A stretch of 64,000 nt of DNA from Gymnorhina tibicen. Its lineage: Eukaryota > Chordata > Aves > Passeriformes > Artamidae. Where the stretch lies: assembly GCA_013399875.1 (NCBI GenBank), contig VXAZ01001048.1, positions 1 to 64,000 of the forward strand. The letters run 5' to 3'. Made by a program: the position numbers and the translations under genes. Of the stretch, positions 11,718 through 24,129 are shown in pieces (positions within the stretch are counted from its first letter, which is position 1; the number at the start of each line of letters is the position of its first letter). The notes below the pieces were generated by a model, which was not told the origin of the DNA, made no database searches, and saw only the letters and a program-made list of their open reading frames with translations.

Positions 11718-12409
11718 GACAGACGAGAGCCAGGACAAAATCTGCAGCTTCTAAAAGTTAAATCCCTGTTTCTGCAGCACCCAAGCAGCTCGGAATCTGG
11801 GTCTTGGCTGCTCCTGTGAGCCCTTTTAAAATTCTTTTTTTGTACAAGCCCTGGAATATTGAAGCACTGCAAAGATCATGGGGCTTTCATCCTGCTCTGG
11901 CACAGGCAGAGGCTCCATGTGGGTCCGAGCAGGTGACAGGGCAGAGTGTGACAGCCCTGCCCTGCCACTCTGCCAGAGCGAACGGGCAGCACTTGGAGAC
12001 TTCCAGATTTGGGATTATTCACATGCAGCACCTGCTCCACGGCCACAGTGGATCCCAGACAGCCGCTTTGCCTTTCCTCTCTTCAAACTCACTCTATCCT
12101 TTGGCTCCCCCAGCATCCTGGGGCAAAGCCCTCCACAAGTGATGGATGTGTGGTGAGGTTCCAGCCTCACCTGTTCCCTGAGTGCCACCAGGGTGAAAAA
12201 TGTGGCCAATTCCTTAGCATCCGCCTGCCCTGCCCTGGGCACCTCTGGCAAAAAGGTCTCCAAAAGTGTAAAACCCCTCTGAGGGTCCTTGCCCACCCAG
12301 CCCTTTGGTCACCCTGGCTGCCCTGTTCAGAAGCTTTTCCTTTACTCCAGCATCTTTTCCGAGGCAGGACAATGAGAAATCCATGGATTATTCAAACCAT
12401 GGACATAGC

Positions 12410-12560
12410 ATAAGGCTTATTATATCCATATTAAAACCCGTTCTCTCTTAGTGGCATAAAATCTTTGCACATTCAAAACAAATTGATTCCTTGTTAGCAT
12501 TAAAGTGATCTCGGCTTGCAAGGCACCAAGTGGCTGTGAAATTCCTGTGCACACAGGCTG
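12410..12560. other. AT-rich island, possible conserved non-coding element
   Basis: TATTATATCCATATTAAAAC and AACAAATTGATTCCTTGTTA; no repeat signature. Region 11720-12409 is otherwise unannotated. Confidence 0.33.
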
Positions 12561-12687
12561 ACATTTCCAAAGGGAGCAGGATAAAACCAGCCTCGTGCTC
12601 CAGCCAACGGGAACAGGGAAGGGTTTGCTGAAGAATTTCAGTGCCTGAGGTGCCCAAGTCCCAGTAAGTTCAACCGGGATCAGATAT

Positions 12688-13150
12688 AAAATCATGGAAT
12701 GGTTTGAGTTGGAAGGGACCTTAAAGCCCATCCAGTGCCACCCCTACCAGGGGCAGGGACACCTTCCACTGTCCCAGGCTGCTCCAAGCCCCATCCAGCC
12801 TGGCCTTGGCCACTGCCAGGGATCCAGGGGCAGCCACAGCTTCTCTGGGCACCCTGTGCCAGGGCCTCTCCACCCTCCCAGGGAACAATTCCTTCCCAAT
12901 ATCCCATCCATCCCTGCCTTCTGGCAGTGGGAAGCCATTCCCTGTGTCCTGTCCCTCCATCCCTTGTCCCAAGTCCCTCTCCAGCTCTTCTGGAGCCCCT
13001 TTAGGCCCTGGAAGGGGCTCTGAGGTCTCTCCAGAGCTTTCTCTTATCCAGGCTGAGTAATCCCAGTCTCTCAGCCTTTCCTAATAGGAAGAGTGCTTCC
13101 AGCCCTCTGATCATCTTTGTGATGATTGATGATTGATGATGATCAATCTT
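12688..13150 (-). mobile_element. CR1 3' fragment, type I, long copy
   Basis: Begins AAAATCATGGAATGG and extends 5' as far as GATCATCTTTGTG. Near its 5' end a small TGATGAT expansion splits a duplicated ATCTTTGTGA motif (13110-13158). Confidence 0.9.
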
Positions 13151-13439
13151 TGTGACCTGTGAGGTCAAATCACAGCCCCTGTATCTCTCCCAGTGCATCA
13201 GAACTGAACACTGAGGCTCAGCAAATGTGTCTGCATCATTCCTACAGCCAAGCCTTCCCTTTCACTTCATGTCTTTCTGTATGGATGAGCTTTTTTAAGC
13301 CTAACCTTAAGAAATCAACTTCAGAAGAAGAACAAGTCTCCATAGGAAAGCTGGGAAGCTGCTAAGAAACTAATTAAAGGAACAAGCACAAAACAACCAC
13401 TTCAGCAGTACCAGCCTCTAAGAGGAGCAGAAAATGAGG

Positions 13440-13545
13440 GAAAGAAAATGCAGCCACACAACATGAAAAGAAATAAAGCTCATTTAAATTTTAAAAACTT
13501 TTTTAAAATTTATTTATTTTTTTTATTTTTTTCCCAGTTGCTTTG
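13440..13545. repeat. A/T low-complexity stretch
   Basis: Runs of TTTTAAAATTTATTTATTTT and TTTTTTATTTTTTTCCC. No LINE or LTR end could be attached. Confidence 0.8.
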
Positions 13546-13737
13546 TGCTTACCCTGGTTTCTCTGCACACAACAGCCCTGGGCCACAGCTCAGCCACTGC
13601 TGCCTCACACCCAGGGAATTCTATGCAAAGCTGCACTTTGAAGGTCGTTTGGATCACCAGATCCTCCAGCAGGGTCAGGAAGAGTGTCCAAGGCAATCTT
13701 TCATGGAGACTATTCCTCCTTTTGGCATGTAGCCAGA

Positions 13738-13850
13738 CAGTCATGGAATCATTAAGGTTGCAGAAGCCCTCCAAGACCACCCGGTCCATCCATTCCCAGC
13801 CCTCCAGGGAGGGAGCCACGGCCTCGGCACTGTCCAGCATCTGTGTGTGC
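13738..13850 (-). mobile_element. Diverged CR1 3' end
   Basis: GTCATGGAATCATTAAGGTT followed by GCAGAAGCCCTCCAAGACCA matches a CR1 tail and its first tens of bases. The remainder is too diverged to bound well. Confidence 0.6.
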
Positions 13851-14331
13851 CAGGGCGAGCAGGGGGCTGGGAATGCAGGTGACAACACCCTGTCCTGTCC
13901 TGATTCCTGCCTGGAATCACTGGACAGCCCTAGGAGAGAATTGTTTCTCTGACCTCCTCAAAAACAGACACAACAGAACTCCCTGGATTTAACTCTGTTC
14001 CACAGCTGGTCAGGAGGGAAATGCCAACTCTGCCAGTTGCCCCAGACCTGCCCCCTCCTTGCCCCAGCAGCCACCTCCTGCTCCTCAAACACAGATTTCA
14101 GCTCCAGCTGCTGACAGCAACCCCAGCCTGACCAAAGGAGCTCTTTGCACTCCGGTGTCCCAGTGCCTGAGTCACTCCAAAGTCCCCCAGCTCCAAGGCA
14201 GGATCTGAGCTGGGGCTGGCATGGCCAGGGTGGGATGGGACCCACAGCTCTGGGCGAGACCTTCTGGGAGGAGATCCCACCCCACACAGCCCCTGCCTCT
14301 GCACGGTGCTGGTGTGAGCTGCTCCTGCAGT

Positions 14332-14660
14332 GTGGAATCACAGAATCATGGAATCATTCTGGTTGGAAAAGAGCTCCAGGGTCACCGAGTCCAAGCTGTG
14401 CCCAATCCCCACTTCATCCCCAGCCCAGAGCACTGAGTGCCACGTCCAGGACACCTCCAGGGATGGGGACTCCAAACCTCCCTAGGCAGCCCCTTCCAAG
14501 GCCTGACCATCCTTTCCATAAGGAAATTCCTGCTGATGTCCAGCCTGAGCCTCCCCTGGCCCAGCCTGAGGTCGTTCCCTCTCCTCCTGTCCCTGTTCCC
14601 TGGGAGCAGAGCCCGACCCCCCCGGCTGCCCCCTCCTGTCAGGGAGTTGTGGAGTTCCCA
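14332..14660 (-). mobile_element. CR1 3' fragment, type III
   Basis: The tail reads GGAATCACAGAATCATGGAA. The section with CCTCCTGTCAGGGAGTTGTG matches the copies at 3150 and 35931. Minus-strand translation gives GNDLRLGQGRLRLDI, part of the ORF2 C-terminus. Confidence 0.93.
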
Positions 14661-16146
14661 GCTCTGCCCTTGCACGGATCCCACAGGCCTCCTGCCTCCT
14701 CCAGCTGCCAGTGCCACATTCTTGGGATCACTGGGCTCCGCAGTGATTCTGACTTCATCCAGGGAAACTCAAGAGACCCAAACCAGCAGCATGACCCAGT
14801 ATGACCCCATAAAACCCAGTAAAACTCAGTATGACTCCGTAAAACCCAGCACGACCCAGTATGACCCAGTACAACCCAGCATGACCCACCACATTGTCCT
14901 CCCAGAGCAGCAGCAGCCCCACACCCGTGGCAGAGCCATGTGTGGAGGTCTGCCAGCACCTTTCACCACCAGCGCTGCAAAGAGTGGCCCAGGTGTCCCC
15001 AGGCACCCTCAGAAGCAGCAGCTGGGGACGCCAGGCAGGCCCCTCGGGGTCCAGCTGCAGCTCTGCTCTCTGCCAAGCACAGGCTGTGTGGGGTCGGAAG
15101 GGTTCCCAGGCCTGAGCCTCACACTCCGGAGTTGCAGGGAGATGGGAAAGGTCGAGCATTAAGAGCCCTGGATGTGATTCTTTGCTGAACCAGTCTGGAA
15201 CCTGGAAACACTCCGCCTGCTATTTGCAGAGGGGGCTTTCCCAGGAGACAGGCCTGGAGCAGACAGCGGGAGAGGATGGAGTTATTACCCTCCCTACACT
15301 TTGTCTAGGAGAGCTTCCCCGTCCTAAACCCCATGGAAACACCTGAAATGGATGTTGCAGAAACTGTGGGAGTGGGGATTCCTGCAGGAAACACGGCCAA
15401 GCATGGGAAAGGAGGGAAGCAGGCAGTGCCTGCTCAGGGGTTTGTGCAGGGCTGAGTGTCACTGCCCGTCTGTCACCTGCAGCAGGACAAGCCTCTGGCT
15501 GAGGGAGGTGTGGATGTCATCAGGGTGGATCCTCAGGAGATGAGGAGCTCCCTGCAGCTGAGGGAAGTTCTCCTTGCTGGTGGGGACAGATCACCCACGG
15601 AGGGAAACAGGGAACAGGGCAGGTGAAGCTCAGAGCCACCAAGGACACAGACACCAAACAGCTCAGCACAGGAGGACACAGGACAAGGCACCTGTGGGTG
15701 AACCACGGGTCAGTGGGTGCTGTCCCTCCTGGGAAGGAGGTTTTGTAGGATTTGAGACCATTCTGTCTAAAATCAGACTGTCCTGCCCAGCTCCCGCAGC
15801 TCTGTGTCCTTTCAGACACGAGCAAAGCCACCAGCTCTGCACCCTCCCTGCAGACAGGGACCCACAGCCAGCCCCTCTGCTGGGGCCAGCCAGGACAGCA
15901 GAGGAGCAGCAGAAGGAGGCCTCAGGGATCCTGGGATTCAGGGTTGTCCTGGCTGTCCTGGGAACCCCAAGGAAAGCCATCCCATGTCTAAAGTCTGCCC
16001 CAGGCAGTGCCGGCCACCTCAGGAAAGGGTCCTGTGCCAAAGAAGAGGGGCTGGCTCCTATTCCCAAGGCTCCTGGTTCACCTCCAGCCCTGCTCATCTG
16101 TTCATCCCCTGCCCTGGGTGATGTGAAAATACTGATTTTTCACTTT
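14661..16146. other. Unannotated stretch apart from the decamer repeat
   Basis: Apart from 14788-14888 I see no element. Frames are open by GC content only. Confidence 0.55.
14788..14888. repeat. 10-bp tandem repeat (TGACCCAGTA-like)
   Basis: About ten diverged decamers of ATGACCCAGT or AAAACCCAGT type. The recurring AGTATGACCC gives Pro/Ser/Thr/Gln-rich frames without coding meaning. Confidence 0.85.
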
Positions 16147-16305
16147 CATGGAATCACGGAATCACAGAATCCCAGAATGGTTTTGGTTGAAAGGGACCTT
16201 AAAGTCCATCCCATCCCACCCCCTGCCAGGGGCAGGGACACTTCCATCATCCCAGGTTGCTCCAAGCCCTGTCCAACCTGGCCTTAGACACTTCCAGGGG
16301 TGGGG
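16147..16305 (-). mobile_element. Short CR1 3' end, type I
   Basis: Three tail units (CATGGAATCACGGAATCACA and AATCCCAG) followed by about 120 bp of body, cut at CTTCCAGGGGTGGGG. Confidence 0.9.
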
Positions 16306-18127
16306 AATGTTTTTTTTCAGGGAAAGGGAGTATTTCTGTGAAACACCTGGAGCTCAGTGTGAAGAGAGGAGGAGAATCAGCAGAGCCAGAGGGATTTTCA
16401 CTGGAGAGATTTGCAGGGCAGGGGAAGAACCTGGAGCAGCTCTGTGCAGGTTCACACCTGCCTTGGTTACACCTGCAGTGCTCCCCCCCCACACTTCCCA
16501 CCACATCCCTGACATTCAGGCACCAGCCACTGTCCCCCCCAAACTTAAAACTGGGAACTAAAACTGTCACTGCCCTGAAGGCCCTGCTGAAGGACCCTGA
16601 CGGTTTTAGCTCCACATCCCAGGATAACCACATCCTGGGAATTTCTCATGGACCTATGACAGCTCCCAGAAGTGGAACAGTCAGAGGGACCTGAGAACCT
16701 ACTGATCCAGTCCTGGCTGCAATCCACATGAAGAGGAAAGGGCTCTGAGAGCACAACTGTGCAGTGATGTCCAGCTTGGGAGGAGCAGGAGGTGGCTGAG
16801 TGTGCCCAGGGCAATCCCTCATCCCTGCAAGTTGGTCCCAAGCGAATTCTGGTGCAAGGCCTGGTGCTGCTTTCCCTCACCATCAGTGCACTATCCTTGC
16901 TCTCTGCAGCAGGAGAAGGGAGCTGGGATGCTGGGATGCTGAGGGCAGGACTCCCAGGGATGCACAGGGATGGGCCTGGGCTGCACAAGCAGTTCCCTGC
17001 TTTGGCCAACTCTCTTGGGTGGGCAAAGGCCCTGGAATGCCCTCTCTCTCCAGCTGAGCTGGCATTCCTACCTTCTCCAGGAAAATGGCATTTCCCTATT
17101 TCCCTCCCTTTGCCCAGGAAGCCTCAGGATGCCTCCAGCTGTCACAAACAGGCCAGTATCCAGCCCATGGCTTTGGCTCAGGGAGACCAGGAACCACTCC
17201 TTGCTGCAGGGATGGGGATGGAGCTCAGCCCTGCCTCTGCCACCCGCCACGGGATGTTCCTGGATGAGCCTTGAGCCAAGATTCAGCTTCACAGAGAGGG
17301 GAATAAAGTAAAATAAAACTTCATTTTCCATGTCCAAACAAAGCAGATCCAGCTTTTCCTGCTCCACACATCCATGAGTCTGGCATAGTATGTCCAAAAC
17401 CAGCAACTGCTCATAAAAAGTGCAGCTTCCAGCCAGTGTCAGCTCAAGGCACAGTGCTGGGACTGAACTTCAAAATTAATCCCACCTGGGTGGCCTTCTG
17501 CAAGTCAAGAAGGGAATTGGCCCGAATTGCACCAAAATTGCACCAAGGAATTATAGTATTGCTCTAGTGGAAAGCTGTCCCAAGGGAGTTCAGGAAAAGG
17601 CACAAGACTGAGACCAGTTGTGAAGAGACTCAAATGATGTCAGGAGCCAGGACGAATGGTGTGAAGTAAAGACACCTGATCTGACTGTCCCTGAAGAAAA
17701 GCTAGGTGACCTGATAACAGCCCTTGAGCACTTCCAGGGAAGGAAACCACTGGGCACTCAAAGGCTCTTTAATCCAGCAGAAGATCAAGATCAAGGCAAA
17801 GCAAGACCCAGGTTCCAGCCAGGGAATTCAGTTCAGGAATGAGTCACAGTGATCAACCACAGCCACAAAGGCTGGGGGAGAGCAGCAGCTGCTCCATCAG
17901 CCGGTGCCTTCCAGGGCAGACTGCCCAAAATCCAGCCTGCATTCCTGCACCCAATCCTGTAGCTGTGCCTGCCTGCTGAGCCCCATTCATGGCCCTGCTC
18001 CCAAGCCTTATCAATGGGAACCAGGTGGCCTTGCCCTCCCAGACAGCGTTTGCTGATGCACAGCGCTGGCACAGAGGCAGGGGAGGCTCTGGACCTGCCT
18101 CTGTATGAGTTTTCCCATTCTCCTGTG
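16306..18127. other. Unannotated stretch
   Basis: No CR1 or LTR similarity. A minor motif is the repeated TTGCACCAAAATTGCACCAA near 17525-17545. Confidence 0.55.
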
Positions 18128-18400
18128 GCACAGAATCACAGCCTGGTTTGGGTTGGGAGGGACCTTAAAGCCTATCCACTGCCACCCCTGCCATGGCAGG
18201 GACACCTTCCACTGTCCCAGGGTGCTCCAAGCCCTGTCCAACCTGGCCTTGGACACTGCCAAGGATCCCAGGGCAGCCACAGCTTCTCTGGGCACCCTGT
18301 GCCAGGGTCTCCTCACCCTCCCAGGGAACAATTCCTTCCCAATATCCCATCTAACCCCATCCTCTGACAGTTCAAATCCACTGCCCCTTTTCCTGTCCCT
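18128..18400 (-). mobile_element. CR1 3' fragment, type I
   Basis: Starts GGCACAGAATCACAGCCTGG. The body is collinear with other copies up to CCATCTAACCCCATCC, then diverges. Confidence 0.92.
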
Positions 18401-18779
18401 CTACTGGGACACTCCACTGCTGGGCCCCTGCTCTGCCCCTCTTCCAGCAGAGCCCCTCAGGAGTGATGTGAGGCTGCAGCAGCCAGGCCCAGGCTGGACC
18501 CAGCCCCTGCAGCTCCCCCATCAGACATCCCTGCTCTGGGTCTTCGAGGAGATGTCACAGCCCTGTTTCTATTCCAGCCAGTGCCTGACACCCCTTTCAA
18601 GGTGTGACTTCCAACGTTCATGGTCCCGGTAATTCCTAAAATCAGGTGATGACACGTGGGGCAGGCAGCAAAGCCCAGCACTGCTCACAGCTCCTTCTGC
18701 AGCCATGGGACAAGGGCCCTGCTCACACTTGCTGCCCTCTCCACTCCCAGGTTTCCAGGATTTTGCTGGAATTCCAGTG

Positions 18780-19200
18780 CAGCCAGTGGGAGAGTGACCC
18801 CGGGGGTGTTCAGCACGTGGATCACACGAACCCTGCACCGCCCTCCCGGGCACACCCAGCAGCAGCACCAGCTGCGCGGCCAGCTTTGCCCCGGGCCAGC
18901 TTTGCCCCGAGCCATTTGCTGCCGAGCCGAACACGACCTCATCGTGCCGGGTTTTCCAGCCCTTCCCGGGGCTCCCATCGCCCGCAGAGCTGTTTCGACA
19001 CCTTTCAGCTCCGCTCCACCTGCGGTGCCAGCGCCGGGCCGCCCGTGCCCCCCGCCGCTCGCTAATGAAGCTGTTAATGAGAGCGCATCCCCTGCGCACC
19101 CCCTGCCCACAGCCCCCGGGCAGTCTCTGCTCGATGTGACAGCGCTTCCAAACCCATCCCGACACAAAGATTCCCTGAGAATCCGCCCCAAGTGTTTTAG
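18780..19200. promoter_or_regulatory. CpG-enriched patch, possible distal regulatory or small CpG island
   Basis: CpGs are clustered (for example GCCGAGCCGAACACGACC and GCGCCGGGCCGCCCGTG) with no CR1 similarity. A short duplication of CCAGCTTTGCCCCG lies at about 18890-18908. Next to it are CTAATGAAGCTGTTAATGAG and an AT-rich 3' flank. No exon can be supported. Confidence 0.4.
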
Positions 19201-20639
19201 CAATCTCGCCTTGCCCAGTTTTCTTCATTTTGTGATTCCACTCCCAAGGGTGGAGCCAGAGGAGGGGCTTTTGTCAGGGCCTTTGGAAAGGGACACACTG
19301 AGCGATCACATCTCTTTTGGCAGAGCCCCCCCAAACAAACGCCTCAACACAATTTACTTCATTTTCCTGGTTTCGTGAACATCAATTCCAAAATGGATCC
19401 CGTGGCTGCGTTTTTATTGGTGCAAAGCCTGCTTGGGAAGCGCAGAGAGAGATGCTCCCGTGTTTGCAAAGCAGCCGAGATCGCATTTCCGTGGGAAAAC
19501 TTCAGAGTTATTTTTGTTCTTCCTTGGGAAATCTGGGGCGGGGAGAAGAGGGGCTAACACTGGAATCTCCCAAAGAATACAAATGCTGGGTTTTCAGCAT
19601 CTCTCCTGAACAATAATCCCGTTTTCTTAGCAGGATTAATTCCTGATAATCCTAGAGTCGACTTTGCCCTGGGACCAGCTCTTTGCTCAGCCCTCTTTGC
19701 CGAGTTTGGCAGTGTCAGAGGAGCGCTGCCACGAGGTGTCCCCGCAGCAGGGCAGGGTCCCAGGGTGCCAAAAGCTCTTTTTCTCCACTTGTCCCGCGTC
19801 TGCCGGAGCTGCTGTGCAGGGAAGGGGCCCATTCCTGCTGGCAGGAGCACACACCTGGGCTCCAGTCCCACTGAGCTGCAGGCACCGTGCTTCCCTCTCC
19901 CACAAAACTCCTGTGGGAGGAGGCTCCAGGTGCGGAGCTGGCCCAAAGGAGCAGCGCCCAGCGGGCTCCGGGAATGACAGCCCTGCTTGTATCTCCAGGG
20001 CAGCTCCCTGTTTCAAGGACACGGCTCTGCTCTCCCACCCTGGGGAATCATTCAGGGCATTTGGGTCTCGGCTTCAGCAATGGCTTCCCTGGAGGAGCTC
20101 AAAGCTCCACTGCAGGAAATGTCCTCTGGGACCATCCCTGTTTGTCATGGAGCAGCTCCATGCTCGGAACCAGCTGTGTTCAGCTGCCTTGGACAGCACA
20201 TCCAGGTTCTCCCCCATTCCCTGGTTCACCAGGGGTGGAAGCTGGCACCGGGCTCTCACTGCTGCCCTGGACGCCCAGGGTGCCCAGCCAGACCAGCACT
20301 GCCTTTTCCTGCCCCAGCCTCGGGGGATGTCTCCATCGCGAAAAGTTCATCACCTTCACCTGAGCACAGCGAGGTGCCAGGGCAGGTACAAACACACCTG
20401 GGGCTGAGGAAACCTCCCTGGCTCCCTGCTGGCTGAGCAGGGAAAGGGATCCTGCCGTTTTCTCCGTGGCCAGGGCTCTGCAGGATTAGGGACATGAAGG
20501 TCCAGGACTGGCCATGGCCAGCTCGGATTCCCGGTGTGGGGGAGCTCCAGGACACAACCAGAAAGGATCTCTGTGCCTGGAGAGGGAAGGTGAATTCACA
20601 GCTCAGCAGAGCACAACAGCATCCAACTGACTGGAGCAC

Positions 20640-20790
20640 ATCTTCTGTTTGTCAAAATAAAATGTAAATGCTTAATAATTAATCAGCTCATATGCAAAAT
20701 AGGTATCATAGCAGAAGGGGGGAGGGGGAACGCATTGTTCCTTTAGAATAAATATTTAACATGATACAGAACAGCATGAATTTTTAAAGA
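20640..20790. other. AT-rich island, possible conserved non-coding element
   Basis: ATGCTTAATAATTAATCAGC and TTAGAATAAATATTTAAC, with a G-rich interruption GGGGGGAGGGGG near 20717. Confidence 0.4.
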
Positions 20791-20893
20791 CAAGTTTTTG
20801 TAACGGCTGAGGCTCCGTTAAAGAAGCAGAACATCTTCAAGCAGCAGTGCCAGCTTCTCGAGTGGGCACAGCCATTTCTACACAGGGACTGCA

Positions 20894-20922
20894 GAGGAGG
20901 AGGAGGAGGAGGAGGAGGAGGA
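20894..20922. repeat. (GGA)n microsatellite
   Basis: Nine to ten GAG/GGA triplets ending in GGAAGG. Confidence 0.93.
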
Positions 20923-21436
20923 AGGACAGGAGAGCCTGGGCCCCAGGAATAGCAGATTTTCAACCCCCTCCTCCTACAGCCACAGCAAAGCAGCTCTGAA
21001 AGTGCAGCTCCAGCTGGGAGGGGCAGCTGGATGGGAAAGGGCTCAGCCTGCCCTGGTGGGTCCATGAAGAAATCCAAGGAATTCCTGCTGATTTCAGGCT
21101 TTTCAGGATTTCAGTGAGAGCGGAGGCTCAGGGAGCAGAGATGCTCCAGCCATTTCTGCTTTCTGGGATGTGAGGAAGGTTTGTGCTCTGCCCTGTGTGG
21201 GGCCTGGGACCCTGCTTACACCCACCTTCCCCTCTCCCCGCCCCTTCCAGTGCCTCTGCACCATCAGCTGCTCCAGGCCCTGCCTGCAGACTCAGGAATG
21301 AGTCAGAAAGGGATTTATCCTGCAGGAAATGCAGCCTGCTCCAGCCCAGCTCAGCCCTCACAGCTCTCTAGCCCCAGCACTGCCAGCACCAAACCCAGCA
21401 GAGCCTTTGCCAGCCCTGGGCTGCTCCAGGCTCACC

Positions 21437-21612
21437 CAGCAGCTCCCACTGGGATTCTGCTGTGGTATCCAGCAGCTGCTGGGATCCCCACTCCAGTCCA
21501 GCAGCTCCCACTGAGATGCTGCTGCTGCATCCAGCAGCTGCTGGGGTCCCCACTCCAGTCCAGCAGCTCCCACTGGGATGCTGCTGCTACATCCAGCAGC
21601 TGCTGGCATTCC
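21437..21612. repeat. 62-bp tandem repeat, 2.8 units
   Basis: Units begin at 21437, 21499 and 21561 with CAGCAGCTCCCACTG; each holds GCTGCTG and AGCAGCTGCTGG, so each unit also has local inverted repeats. Confidence 0.9.
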
Positions 21613-22419
21613 CAGCTCCCAGAGGAATTCCAGCTGTCCCTATCTGCTGAATGCTGGATGCCCCCAGGACCCTGTTCCCAGATGGTCCCAGCCACCCCCA
21701 GCTCACCTCTCCTGCCTGGCACCTCCCCAGCCAGGGCAGCCCCTGGGGCATCGCTGTGGGGTGGATGATGGGCACAGCACCATGGGGCAGGGAGAGGACA
21801 GAGATCACTCCTGCAGCTCCATCCCCAACCTCCCAAGGGCTCCAGGATGCTCAGAAGAGCTTTGGGAATGGGAAGTGAAACAGAAGCCAATCTGCCACTT
21901 TCTGCCTGTCCCATGAACCAAGGGGCACAGGGCCATTTTCACAGGCAGGAGCACCAGGAGGTGACAGTGCCTGAAGGGACACCTTGGGACAGGTCCCCAG
22001 GGCTGAGCCAGGAGGCAGAGAGAGCCCAGCAGCAGCACCAGCTCTGGGTACCGGCAGGGAGGGCCAGGAAGGACAAACTGCCCATGGTGGGGTCAGGAGC
22101 ACGGAGAAAGGGTGGGCACGGACAGGGCACTGCAGTAGGGTCCTGCAGGAAGGGCACAGAGTTGGGTGGGCTGAGCTTTGGGAAATCTCCCCTTCTTCAG
22201 TTTCCCATTCACTGCCAGAAGCCAAAGGGCTTTGTATCCCACTCCCAGCTTCCTCCCAGCACAGGATCAGCAATTTGGGCACTCTGGGGTAGAGGCAGGA
22301 TAGTCCCTTCCCTGCTGCTGAGGTGAAGGAGTTAAAGCAGTGACACTGGTGAGTGTTCCCACAGCTGTCCCTGCTCCCAGAGACTCCAGGATGTCCCCCC
22401 AGAGATGGGCCACAGGAAA

Positions 22420-22520
22420 GCTATTACACTGTGCCCTGATATATATCTCCCATAAATCCAGGGCCCATAAATTAGGGTAACCTTCTGCTTTAAGGGCTGT
22501 CTGAGTCTGCAAAGACATCC
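22420..22520. other. Short AT-rich segment
   Basis: TGATATATATCTCCCATAAA and CATAAATTAGGGTAACC in a GC-rich region; purpose unknown. Confidence 0.25.
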
Positions 22521-23380
22521 CAAAGTCAGGCACATCCTCGCTGGAGACACGGGAACTCTGTCCTCGCTTCCCTTGGGAGCACGGCCCTGGGACAAGGGAC
22601 AAACACGCCCCAGCCCAGGGGTGCGGAGGAGCTGTGCCAACAGCTCAGGGGAAACCCCCAGTTTCTGTCCTCAGAGGGGGACCAGTGCTGGTGTCTGAGC
22701 TACTCCTGCTGTCCCCAGGGCCTGTCACCCCTCGGGATGCAGCTCCTCTGTCCCCGTGCCCCTGGTTTGGTCTCAGTGCACAGAATGAGCTCTGAGTCCT
22801 CGCCAACCTCTCAGAGGTCAAGGAAAGGGCCATAAAAAGGATGCAGAAGTCCCCTGCTCCTCTGGAAGCACCTCACCCTACAGTGACACTTGGGTGTGTC
22901 CTGGCAGGAGCAAAGGCAGCACTGGAGCAAAGGCAGCACTGGCCCAGCGCACAGCCTCTCCTCCTCCTCCTCCAGAGCTAAGTGGTCACTGTGGCCTTGT
23001 GCCATGTCCGTGCTCAGCATCCAGCCCCAGGCTGACCCCCGCTGCTCTAAGGCTGCCTGGGCTCCCTCTACCCTGTCCCATCCTCCCCTCTACCCCACAT
23101 CCCAAACACCATCCCAGGCTGTGCTGGGAGCCCCAGCGATGAGAGCAACACAAGTGGAAACAGACCCAAACTGGGATTTACCCTCCTGGATCCAGCTCCG
23201 GGCTGATGGCAGGAGCAAACACCACTGACTACAGCCCCAGGGGAACAGGATCCACCAGTCTCCACTGCCCTGGGGCAGCTGAAACCCCTCATGGAGTTAC
23301 AGCCCTTTGACTTTCACCTCATTCCTTCCCACTCTTCTCTTGCCTCTCTTTGGGAATTTCTCCTGCCCAAGTAATTAGTC

Positions 23381-23470
23381 CTAGAATAATGGATTCTGGG
23401 TTCGAAGGGACCTTAAAGGTTCCAACCCCTCTGCCAGGGACAGGGACACCTTCCACTATCCCCAGCTGCA
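23381..23470 (-). mobile_element. Short CR1 3' end
   Basis: CCTAGAATAATGGATTCTGG, then AAGGGACCTTAAAGG and CACCTTCCACTATCC. Fewer than 100 bp remain. Confidence 0.75.
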
Positions 23471-24129
23471 GGACTTGAGAGGTAACAGCCAGGAGATGAG
23501 GACACTGCCATGGGGCACCACTTGCCAGCCATGATCCAGCTTTCATCCCCAAGAAAATCTTGTTTTCCCAGCACCAGGATCGTGCAGGAGCTCCAAACAC
23601 AGGAGAGTACAGCCAGGGCATGAGGAAGCAGATCCCCATCACCATGGGCTGCCAGAAACTCAGAGGGTCCAAGGCAATCCTGCCCAGATCCCTGTGGGAT
23701 TGACCCCTTCACACTCCCAGGCTGTGAGGAAGTGGCCCCAGGGGCGAAGGGGCTGGGCCCCAGACCTGGAGCACACCGGTGTGAAGCACTGCATGTCCCA
23801 GCCCGGCCCTGGGGCTGGCACCTGGCCTGGCAGCATTTAGCACACACCAACAGTCACAGCTGAACTAAGCAGGATCAACTTCCCAACAGAAAACACCCCC
23901 CAAACCCAGCCTGCTCATCTGCTCCAGGATGAGAAATCTAATAAAGTCATCAAGGTGAGTCCAGGCTGGGCACCATTATTCTGCCCCAATCTGAGCTGTC
24001 AGCCCCTTGTAAAACATGACATATGGCCCTGAAAATTCATCTTGGGCACCAAACTGGATTTATTCTGCTGTAAAAAAGAAAGAGACAGTGAACAGTGGCC
24101 CAGGGACCTCCACACCACTGCAAACACAC

